DNA from: Epinephelus fuscoguttatus
Lineage: Eukaryota > Chordata > Actinopteri > Perciformes > Serranidae
NCBI RefSeq assembly: GCF_011397635.1
Contig: NC_064755.1
Location: 39,724,059 to 39,788,058, forward strand
Direction of reading: 5' to 3'
Length of the DNA stretch: 64,000 nucleotides
Numbering within the stretch: the stretch's first letter is position 1; every line of letters begins with the position of its first letter. A program made the translations under genes and the position numbers. Below are positions 55,711 through 64,000 of this stretch, in pieces. The notes beneath the pieces were generated by a model. That model was not told the origin of the DNA. It did no database searches and saw nothing but the letters and a program-made list of their open reading frames with translations.

Positions 55711-56733
55711 ATTTTGTCACAAAGCTTTGGTAATGTAAACCTACGTGACGCTCGTGGCTCGACAAAAACATTACGTATATGTGCATGTTCAAACGTTCTG
55801 GTATCGTAACAGCCTGTCACAGGTTACAGTGTGATGATTAGAGGAGAAATGTCAGAGCATAAAAGTCCAGGTGGAAAAAAACCCCTCAATCATTTAGGAT
55901 TTTACTGAAAGAAGGAAATAACCTGTTGATTTATATATATATAGATCCCAGGGGACATTTTTTTTTTTTATAGCTGTTTAAATGTGTAATTTGTGTTAGA
56001 TTTGATTTTGTTGAACTATTAATATTGTAACAGAATCTGAGTCTCACTCTGAGTTACTGTTGTTGTTCACAAACTAAACAGAGATCATTTTTGTTTAGTT
56101 GTTACTGAATATTTGAAGCAAACTATTTTGTTGCAATTTTATATCCTTAAATTAATCATATTTTTTGAAAACTTATTTGTCAGATTGCCAAGAATATTGT
56201 TATCACACAAATACCCTGAAATATTGTGATATTATTTTCAGGGCCATATCACTCACCCCTACTACAGAGATAGACCGTTTTGTTAAAGACTAAGATCTTT
56301 TTTGTTTGACCAGAAACAGCCTCAAAACTGCTATCATCAAACCCACCAGACTCCATTTAAATAAACAGTAATTTTATTGCCTTTTAAAACACACTTCATT
56401 CAAAGTCAACAGCAACAAAATGAAACTTACAAAAAATGTCTTGGTTCGTCTTTCCACTGTTCCAACAATCGCCAGCTCTGGTTTGGTTTAAATAAACCCT
56501 TAATTCATCCAGTTAGATGTGAAAATATGCCGTCTATATACACGCTTCAATTACTGTTTATTTGAATGAAGGGTTGTTTCTGGTTAAACAAAAAGGATCT
56601 TACTCTTTAGCAATAAGGTCTATCTCTGTAGGGATCCTCTCCATATTGCTGTTAGACACTTAGAATAACAACTTGAGGCTCTCAGTGACAAAAACAAACA
56701 CTTTAATGGACATAAATGGCACAAACACGCCCC

Positions 56734-57639
56734 GAGTGGTTACATAGCAGCCTGGCTGTTGCTATGTAATTCAATACTGAACCAGTTTCAAAAGTTTATT
56801 GTTCCCATTAGTCACCTAGAAACAAAAAAATGGGAAAATAGTTCCCAGGTTGAAAAATACAGAGGTTTCCCTGAAGCTCATAATTTTGGTTTCACAGCAC
56901 ATTCACAGTGTAGTTCCACTTTGATCATCTAATGAAGCAGTCAAGTCAGTCGAATCCATTTTGTGTTCTTATGTGTATTATGTGTATGTGTATTTTATGT
57001 TCCTAGTTTATTTTCTTTCCAGCAATGTGTTCAGAATTAGTTGCTGCTGAGGAGTTTGTCTCAGACGGGTTTTGTTTCCTCTCTCAGCCCAGAGGCGTCA
57101 CAACATCTCAGTCAGTGTCCAGAGCTGTGAAATGCAGTTTGGTCAGCAGAGATGACTTCCCAGCAGGGGCTTCGTCTGTCTTTTTCTGCCTTTGGTTCAG
57201 CAGTGAAGTTCAGCAGATGGTAGGGCTTATTTTCCTTTGTTGACATGATCCCTCTGTCTACAGTTTGGACCCAGATGAATGCATCAAATGATAGAAATTT
57301 AGCCAAAGAGACATCACAGATGGTGTGTGTGGCAGGTTGATGCCCCTCAGTGAACCATCCTCCACAGGTCCTGATCTTTTCTTCCCTCGGGGAGCTTCAT
57401 CTACTGGAGTTATGAGAATGTGACAAATCCTATCTGGAGCTATTTATTTCTGTCATCAGCAACCAGAACTGAACATCAAACCAAACAACAACAAAAGGTT
57501 ATTGCTGCCTGTCTCTTTGCACCTTTACAGTGGGTGAAACTGTACCTGAAACACAACCTGAGGGAACACAGTCCAAGTTTTCTACACGTTTAAACCTTTT
57601 CAACATTTCGTACTTAGAACAACAAAAAGTAACTTTAGA
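56734..57639. other. no gene recognised
   Basis: No transposon ends, RNA genes or convincing ORFs were seen here. Confidence 0.45.
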
Positions 57640-58100
57640 GAGGACCTATTCGGCTTCCAAATTCATACTCGTATTTCGGTTTTCTACCAGAACATGTTTA
57701 CATACTCTAATAGTCCAAAAATGCTTTACTTTTTTTGCACTTGTCTCTTTAAGCGCCCCCCCCCCACTCCTGGAAAAGTCCAGTCTGCCCTGATTGGTCA
57801 GTGTTGTCAGGCCTCCTGTGTCCTGGCGTACTTGCTGCACTGTCTTTGCAGCTGGGGAATGACTGTAGTGAAGGATAACGACACTATACCCCGAGGAATC
57901 ACCAATAAAAGCTTTTAAACTCAACTGTTGGAGGAATATGAACTGAAATCAACAGATCACGTTTCCCTGACGTTAGCATATTGCTACATGTAGCAGTGTA
58001 TGTAATGTAAACACTTGCAGTAGTGTTCCTGGAGATGAGCATGTAAAGAAATCTGTCACAAGCTAACGTCAGCTTGTCTCATTGGAAACAGAGTATTCAG
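57640..58100 (+). repeat. dispersed repeat R1, copy 3
   Basis: It contains GCACTTGTCTCTTTAAGCGC, AGTCTGCCCTGATTGGTCAG, CAGCTGGGGAATGACTGTAG, ATCACCAATAAAAGCTTTTA, CTACATGTAGCAGTGTATGT and AGTGTTCCTGGAGATGAGCA, in the same order as copy 2. A C-run at about 57,757-57,766 interrupts it. Confidence 0.75.
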
Positions 58101-58584
58101 AGTAGAGCTTAGATCGGGCCTCAAAAAAATCCAGCCCGACCCGGTCCGAGCCCGTGCACGTTATGTCTGGACCGGCCCGGCCCGTCCAATTAAGTGTATT
58201 TATGGGCACGAGCCTGATTTAAACCCGACATTTTTCAATAAGTTGGCTGTTATAATTAAGAGTATTAAACCACAATTCTTGTTATTTGAATGACAGAAAT
58301 ATAGGATCTTAATGAATGGCGCAACACGGAGGCATGATTATGTAATAAAACAGCTGTTTATTTTAGGATCCAGGTGATGAAGGGCTGTGCGTGCACAATG
58401 TTGCAACATTGGACGTGTGGAAAGGATGACGCAGTTATTCGGAAATTAAACTACCATTTATTACTGAACAGTACAGGTTACTGTTGGCCGTAACCACGCC
58501 AAAACAACCAGTGAACAACAACTTAGCTGTAACTCCATCTGTGCACTCCTGCTCTCTCCTCCAGCTCATTTTGGCAAAAATTAA

Positions 58585-58860
58585 ATCGTAGGCAACTGGA
58601 CTTTGATTTTGTCTAGAAGACGTTTCGCCTCTTATCCAAGCGGCTTCATCAGTTCTCAACGCATCGGTCTGACTAGTCCTCACTAGTCTGACAAACAGTG
58701 GAGTAAGACTCAGGTTTTTAACCTCTGTGGAGGTGTACACCCACCACCCTCATAAGACAATACTTCGTTAGTGGAGTTTCACCGGACCATTGTTTGGGTC
58801 AGGTGAGTCACACTAGTGAACGACAGTCGTTAGGAGTGAGTGGGGCCACTGGTGAGCCAC
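58585..58860 (-). mobile_element. second Penelope-like tail fragment
   Basis: The minus strand repeats the end of the 55,080 element: GACTAGTGAGGACTAGTCAG-type text, then AACTGATGAAGCCGCTTGGA, AAGAGGCGAAACGTCTTCTA and CCAGTTG. Only the noncoding terminal part is present. Confidence 0.6.
58614..58656 (-). ncRNA. candidate hammerhead ribozyme motif, second copy
   Basis: The minus strand reads GAGAA, CTGATGA, CCGCTT-GGAT-AAGAGG (one mismatch in stem II, but the closing pair is now G-C), GAAA, CGTC and TTCT. AGAA/TTCT can pair as stem I. Its core matches the first copy at every expected conserved position. Confidence 0.45.
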
Positions 58861-59631
58861 AGCTCGTTCATACACACACCAGCACGCGCACTCACACAGC
58901 CCTCCTCATCCCCGTCACACTCGCACCCCGCACCTCATTCAATCCCAAACATGCCATTAACTCACAGAACATTGACATTATAACAGAACATTTACTGCAG
59001 GGTTGCTACAATACATAGCCTATAACATTATCAAATCATAGCTTTAAAAAAAAAAACAAAAAAAGTCATATCTGACCGGGCCCGGCCTGGGCCCGTCAGA
59101 GGGAGGCCCGTGGGCCATCCAACATTATAACATTATATGAGGAATAAAATGACCGAATGTTATCCTGAACATGTGAAAGACAAGTCTGAAGTGTTGCTTT
59201 ATTCTCCTTGGTCACTCTTGGCGTGACATTTCATCCACAACACATCCAACCGCAAGCTTCATCACTTCTTTGTAGCTGCAGCTGTCCATGAGTAAAATCC
59301 AGTTTTGGTTGTTTAGCCAGAGTAGGGCGACAGCCGACCTCCACAACTCACCTTTGGTGGGGTGTATTTCCTGGAGCTTCACGTTGCTGTACTGTTGGTC
59401 GTAGTCAGTGTTGCAGACCAGGGCCCGTATTCACAAAGAATCCTAAGAGTAAAAGTAGCTCTTAGTGACGTCATTCTAAGAAAAATCTTAGAATTCGAGG
59501 AATTCTAAGATTTAAGTTATAAAAGTTATTCACAAAGCATCTTAGGCCTTAAGAGAGCTCCTAAGGTGAAGAACTGTTAAGAGAAGGGAGGAGGACTTTT
59601 AAGAAGCCTAAGAGTGTCTTAAACAGAGAAG

Positions 59632-59799
59632 ATGGTGGAAAGACAGAGAGGAAGGAGAGATATTCTCCGTATATTGAACGACAGTGATTTAGTAAGACGC
59701 TACCGGCTTGATCGTGCAGGGATAATGTTTGTGGTTGACCTCATCAGGGATGAGCTTCCCACCCAGCGTAGTAACGCAATAACACCCGCTTTGGATTGC
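59632..59799 (+). pseudogene. Harbinger transposase (HARBI1-like) N-terminal remnant
   Basis: ATG at 59,632 begins MVERQRGRRDILRILNDSDL, followed by RRYRLDRAGIMFVVDLIRDE and RSNAITP. This is the N-terminal region shared with HARBI1-type nucleases, where R-Y-R-x-x-R-x-x-I and the SHALSP-like motif recur. Similarity ends at about codon 55. The catalytic DDE domain is deleted and the open frame then runs into antisense sequence of the neighbouring gene. Confidence 0.75.
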
Positions 59800-59807
59800 A
59801 GCACGTA

Positions 59808-60044
59808 CCAGCGCTTCTCACACTCATCACTTGTGCGTAAAAGGAGAGGGAACGACGCATTGATTTGTCGGGCAATGCGCTCCCAAGTCTACCTCTTCCC
59901 TTGTGCCGTGATCCCGGGACCGAATTTCCCTCTTAAAACTCCCTTGTTCTCCTCCACGAGCTGCGCCAACAGCAGGCACTGCTCTTCTGTCCAGTTCGGC
60001 TTTCTCGTTCTTTTTTTCTCCATTTCATTCGTTGTTTTGGTCAT
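59808..60044 (-). pseudogene. Harbinger Myb/SANT-like DNA-binding protein remnant
   Basis: Minus-strand ATG at 60,044 opens [20 protein letters not shown] and VEENKGVLRGKFGPGITAQG, then an in-frame TAG at 59,891-59,889, after which WERIARQINA and SDECEKRW continue the same frame. This is the trihelical Myb/SANT-like domain of the NAIF1/MSANTD type, used by Harbinger for DNA binding and nuclear import of the transposase. One stop and truncation make it non-functional. The same [10 protein letters not shown] start occurs at 24,297. Confidence 0.75.
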
Positions 60045-60608
60045 TCTGCCAAATCACACCGCTTTTTACAAGGAGGCCAGCAATCACAGTAATTGCTGAC
60101 AGCTGAGTCTGCGTCCACCATTAACATCAAATAGATTAAGTAGTAAAATTACCAGCATGGCGAGTAAACATAACAATAAGCAAATCAATATAATAATCGG
60201 CATGTGACTGAGGTACGTTCAAACATTTTGAAGCTGTGTAACAATTAATTTGATTTTGCTGAGTTTCATCATCATGACATAAAATTATTTTCACGATTAC
60301 ACATTTCTTAATACAGTCTAAGTTCTATGATCGGTTCATTTCACTGTCCATTCATTACTAGGAGCGCATTTGTTTTTCTTTTTTCCTTTTTGTAACAACC
60401 AATCAGCTTTTAGAAGACTGCGTCATACCTAGCAACGGGGTAAACCACACCTCCTCACTAAGATAAAAGTTTCTGTGCCCTCCTTGCTCAGAGTTGCTCT
60501 CAGAAACTTCCTGAATCACTCTTAAGCTAAGATTCCTTGCTAGGAATTTTAGGCTAAGTTAGAAACTCTCTGAGAGGACTCTGAGAATCTTTGTGAATAC
60601 GGGCCCAG

Positions 60609-60923
60609 AAGTGAGGATGTGTTTTCACGGTAGAAAGAATTTTACCATGACGACCTGCTGCAGTGTTCTATTCATCTTTCCTCTTGACAACACCAAAGTA
60701 ACAGCATTAGCAGTAGGAGCGTTTCCATCTTCATAGTTAGCTTGCTGCTTTGTGTCGTACCTGCGCCGTGCGACGATTACGAAATTTAATCAGGTGATGT
60801 GATTGTTGTATTTGAAGTCAGCAGTGATGTGATGACAAAAGTAACATTGTAATGAATAGTTACTGGGGAAAGTAATATTGTTTCTGTAACACGTTACTAG
60901 TAATGTGTTCGTGCCCAACACTG
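60609..60923 (-). mobile_element. hAT-type terminal fragment ending CCCAACACTG
   Basis: The right edge reads GTTACTAGTAATGTG then CGTGCCCAACACTG; in reverse it begins CAGTGTTGGGCACG, a well-known fish hAT terminus with the GTTAC/AGTAAC pattern. The Harbinger element above interrupts the same unit on its other side. Confidence 0.6.
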
Positions 60924-61961
60924 ATTACAAAGTAGGGAGACATTAAAAATTCAACAATTTAAAAGGACCTGGATTTATATAAAGAAGTGTGCACAGATAT
61001 AGAGATGGATTAAAATGGTTTAAAATATGTCTGCTGAATTATTGATGATCATAATGTGATATTAATGACATCAAACCTCTGGATTAGAGTAAAAGAAAAG
61101 GTTTAGTGTTTAGTTTAGTTTTTTTTTTTTTAAGTATCAGAACCTCCCTTTAAAAACAAAATGCCAAAGTGGGAAGCTGGAGAGGGATCATGTCCTTGTT
61201 GCTACATCCTGCTGGTTGGCTGGGCCCCAATAACCTGACGTGTCTCGATCAGAGTTTTTGTTTTCCACCCTTGTTAAAGTGTGTTTACTTCACTGCTGCC
61301 CGTCAACATGATTAACGTCCGAATTGTCCTTTAATGAAACCTTAATAGTGTTTATTCATTAATCTAGTTTGTCTTCTTTCTTAGTCAAACATGATGTTTG
61401 CTGAGAGCAAAACTTTCTTTATAGTCTTCATGGGACCACTCAGACAAAAGTTATAAACAGATGAAGTGATAAAACAATAAAGCGGCAGCCTGTGTCACAT
61501 GACCGCAGAGACGTGATTGGATCAAAGGTCACTAAATGTCAGCAGACAACAACATGGGCTTATCATTAGCTTGTTTCTTTGTGCGTGACCTGAAGACTAA
61601 ACACACAGACACACAGAGTCTGCTGGAAACAACCAACACATTTAAAGGAAACAGTAGAGCTACAAGTTATAGCAAGCAACACTTGCTTTAAACTTTGCTT
61701 TGCATGATGGCTGCCTCACGTCTTCTGCATTTGTTTGGAGCGTTGGTTGTGCACATTCTCATAAACTAACAAGAAGTGGCTGTGAGATGCAATACATGCA
61801 TAAACAATCGGGGCAGTGTAGGAACAGTATGGTGATGATGTGGTGACGTCATAGATGTATAAAGAGAACTGGGTACAGCGTTGGAGGCAGGCACTCGTTC
61901 ATTCCTATGAAAGTTCAGCTCAGTGGCAGAAGAAACGTATATCTTTTTCCAACCTCTCCAG
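60924..61961. other. no gene recognised
   Basis: No ORFs with domain signatures. No repeat termini found. Confidence 0.45.
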
Positions 61962-62742
61962 GTACTGCCTTACTGTACTTTCAAACCAACAGTGACCAGA
62001 GCTTCCAAAATGGCGGAAGTCATACATTGCCAATGAGAGCCTGGCGAATTAGGCAACTTGGGCGACCAAAGCGCCCAGAGCAGGTCCGGAGGGGAGTTAA
62101 AACTCGTTTTACTTTATGGTAATGAGCTCTGACGCGGTTCAGCAACAACCAATCAGAATGCTGATGTGCTTCGATGAAGTGGGTCCCAGAAAACAAGCCA
62201 TGTAACTTTGGTTCCTACAGCACACTTGTTCCGACAATGGATATCGAGAAGTTTATTACTCGTGTTATAATGTGTCGCTGTTCAGTAACAGAGACCAAAA
62301 TAAAAAGAATGAGGCTTGGGACGGCGTTGTGGAGGTAGCTGATTGGTCTGGTGAGTTTTAGTGTGTAATGTCAGTAATAGAGGAGAGAATTGCAGGCTTA
62401 TGCTGCGACGTTGCATGAAAGTCTTCCTTGCTTGGTTTGGATGGGATGACAAACGTTTTCTGTTTTCATTGACCAAACAGAACTTTCTGTTGGCCGACTA
62501 TGAGCTTTTTGACTGGACAACAGCAAGCAGCAACTACGCTGCTTTCAAGCCAGTAGTCTGCTTTGTGGCTCCTTTAAATTGACAAGCACGATCGAACGTT
62601 GAATGATTCACGTGATGAGCGACTAGAGCGACCAAAGCTGCCACAAATATTTTTGACAGTCATGCGTCTTGGGCGTCCGCGAGAGACTTTGCCTCTTTGG
62701 GAGCTTCTGGTTTGAACGTACAGTTAGAGTCAATGGAGTACA
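61962..62742 (+). mobile_element. degenerate TIR transposon with MADF-like remnant
   Basis: The left GTACTGCCTTACTGTACTTT CAAACCA and the reverse complement of the right end (GTACTCCATTGACTCTAACTGTACGTTCAAACCA in outline, with a 7-base insertion) are imperfect inverted ends. ATG at 62,237 encodes MDIEKFITRV, then in the next frame NRDQNKKNEAWDGV, together the start of a MADF-like domain as in Harbinger DNA-binding proteins. A frameshift separates the two pieces. Confidence 0.5.
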
Positions 62743-62869
62743 GCTGTGTTGTTGTCGGACCCTGGTCTGAGCTGTCCCAATGCTACATTATGATTGGCCA
62801 GTCTGCCAGCTCTATATGGGCTAAGTTTTCTTGCATGCCCTCCAGCAGAATCCTCCAGTAACACGTGTA

Positions 62870-63800
62870 GTACATAGCAGGGGCAAAAATCCCATTTCAT
62901 AGTTTGGGGGGGACAATAAACAGTAAAATTTTAGAGAATAATTCCAGGGGGGAACAAGGAAAAAAAGTTGTAGCCTGTCTTTTATACAGCATCTTTTACC
63001 GCAATTTGACGCTTTAATCTTCTCTCTATCTCTCCAACAGGCAGAGTGAATGTCTATACTAACTAAACTAAAACTAAACATTTCCTGCAATTAAACTGGT
63101 AAACTGGTTTATAAACAGTGTGCTGTGAGATCTGCCGCTGCACACCTCACAACCGTGCATAATAGTCGCACGTAATGACCGCTCCTCGTCTGCACGTCTT
63201 TCATGTTTGTCCCACTGACAGGTGGAGAGCCTACAGACAGGTACCCATTGCTCCGCCACTGACTGCTCTTGTCCTGTTCTCTCCCTCTTCTTTCTCTCCT
63301 GTCCTCTCTATCACTAAACTCTGAGCTTAATCATTAGCTTTAGCTTAGCAGCACTCGTAATTGAGTAGGCTTTTGAACAATGCAGGAGAAATGTTGCAAA
63401 CAGTTTATATTATCAGCCTGGGCCTGGGGCTTGTTGTAACAGTAAATGGGATGTGTTGTAACTTGTGTAAGTTAAACTGTGTCTGTGTGAGTGAACATCT
63501 TACCCTGTGATGCACGATGTGGACAGCGGTTCCAGCCACACGCTGCTGCTGTTGCCAAGCAGCCCCGCCCATTGGAAAGAGTGTGGGATATACCACTACT
63601 AGGAATGGGAGGGGGGGACTAAATCTTTTAAGATTTAAATAGCACATTATTGCGCGATTATAATGAGCACCGCTTACATTGTGCTTTTAATAAATACTAC
63701 TAAATACTTGTGTCTCAAATGATTCTAGGGGGGGACAGCTTTACTGAAGGGGGAGTCATGTCCCCCCTGTCCCCCCCGGGATTTCCACCCCGGTACATAG
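62870..63800. mobile_element. possible DNA-transposon remnant with inverted ends
   Basis: GTACATAGCAGGGGCAAAAA TCCC at 62,870 and GGGATTTCCACCCCGGTACATAGG at 63,779 are inverted and both adjoin G/C runs (GGGGGGGACA; CCCCCCTGTCCCCCC). No transposase is recognised. The superfamily is unknown. Confidence 0.45.
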
Positions 63801-64000
63801 GCAAGTACAAGGCAGCAAGCTGTCTATGCTAATGTGTGGGGAAAAGATATAAAAAGTATATATTTGGCCTAAAGGAGAAATCTGTGAAATTATGTCTTTC
63901 AGATTAAGCAGATGCTCAAAATAGCCATTGACAGTTGATACTGAAGAGAAGAAACCAGTCTGAAGTGAGAACCAGAGTTGGAACAAACTCTGAACATTTA

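Larger units (their letters stand above)
54716..56261. mobile_element. hAT-like element inserted in the foldback arm
   Basis: The ends TAGGGGTGTGCCACATCAT and TATCACTCACCCCTA are inverted. The flanking 8-mers TTACACAG and CTACAGAG match at 6 of 8, as expected for an old 8-bp target duplication. The matching uninterrupted arm at 56,629 supports the boundaries. No transposase is recognised. It hosts the Penelope fragment. Confidence 0.6.
54601..56733. mobile_element. foldback DNA element with about 170-bp arms, split by a hAT-like insertion
   Basis: The left outer arm 54,601-54,715 (GTTATTCTAAGTGTCTGACA and neighbours) is mirrored at 56,631-56,733 (TGTTAGACACTTAGAATAAC). The inner arm ACAGAGATAGACCGTTTTGT (56,265 on) is mirrored at 56,570-56,628. 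The left arm is continuous in sequence only if 54,716-56,261 is skipped, which shows that segment is a later insertion. Confidence 0.75.
58108..59125. mobile_element. hAT-like element with GGGCC-rich ends, hosting a Penelope tail
   Basis: The left end has TTAGATCGGGCCTCAAAAAA and CCAGCCCGACCCGGTCCGAG. The right end has TGACCGGGCCCGGCCTGGGC. These are typical of an abundant fish hAT-type element (from memory). A Penelope tail lies between about 58,585 and 58,860. No intact transposase. Confidence 0.5.
59419..60608. mobile_element. PIF/Harbinger element, internally deleted, with remnants of both genes
   Basis: The inverted ends GGCCCGTATTCACAAAGAAT and its complement (GATTCTTTGTGAATACGGGC-type) border 59,422-60,605. 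CAG occurs at 59,419-59,421 and 60,606-60,608 as a 3-bp target duplication. Inside, a transposase N-terminus on the plus strand faces a Myb/SANT-like gene on the minus strand, the two-gene convergent plan known for Harbinger elements. It sits inside another repeat whose end is at 60,923. Confidence 0.88.

Noticed and set aside
56263..56630. A separate Tc1-type MITE flanked by TA (CAGAGATAGACC ends)
   Set aside because: The inverted arms continue outward past the supposed TA on the right, and on the left across the hAT-like insertion, so this is the inner part of the larger foldback element.
59632..60099. 155-codon ORF as an intact gene
   Set aside because: Only the first 55 codons are transposase-like; the rest is antisense to the Myb/SANT-like remnant.

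Overview
The window is nuclear DNA of a teleost fish, probably a spiny-rayed one. The evidence is vertebrate genes with introns, long (CA)n runs and a dense mix of fish-type repeats: L2-like LINE tails, tRNA-derived SINEs, Tc1, PIF/Harbinger, hAT-like and TTAA-flanked MITEs, and Penelope-like tails. Three genuine protein genes are visible. Most other open frames are transposon debris or shadows.

Layout. (1) 1-8,280, plus strand: the last three coding exons of cln6 (1,117-1,239; 7,843-7,971; 8,133-8,280). The gene starts upstream of the window. Its 6.6-kb intron holds a MITE, an interrupted LINE with a SINE inside it, and other repeats. (2) 8,281-16,532: intergenic and repeat-rich, with a perfect 45-bp hairpin at 11,226. 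(3) 16,533-29,888, plus strand: calml4 complete in five exons, 153 codons plus stop, with TE-loaded introns. (4) 29,889-48,423: a long intergenic stretch with a duplicated noncoding block, the second copy of a 1-kb inverted repeat, LINE, SINE and foldback elements, and a three-unit tandem array at 45.5-47.4 kb. (5) 48,557-49,759, minus strand: a single-exon relaxin-3-receptor-like GPCR (rxfp3 family). (6) 50-64 kb: no recognised host gene. It holds a TTAA MITE, a 2-kb purine-rich minisatellite, a foldback element that contains a hAT-like remnant that contains a Penelope tail, a second Penelope tail, a deleted Harbinger keeping parts of both its genes, and further DNA-transposon remains.

Biology. 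The order cln6 then calml4 on one strand matches the human CLN6-CALML4 neighbourhood (from memory), so this is conserved microsynteny. The three genes have no evident shared pathway: CLN6 is an ER protein in lysosomal enzyme export, CALML4 a brush-border myosin light chain, RXFP3 a peptide receptor. I found no clearly undescribed host system. The observations most worth checking are a noncoding block repeated around calml4, the opposed 1-kb repeats that bracket calml4, hammerhead-like motifs in the Penelope tails, the three-unit tandem array beside rxfp3, and an extra intron in the last coding part of cln6. All repeat assignments were made by eye, without a database search.
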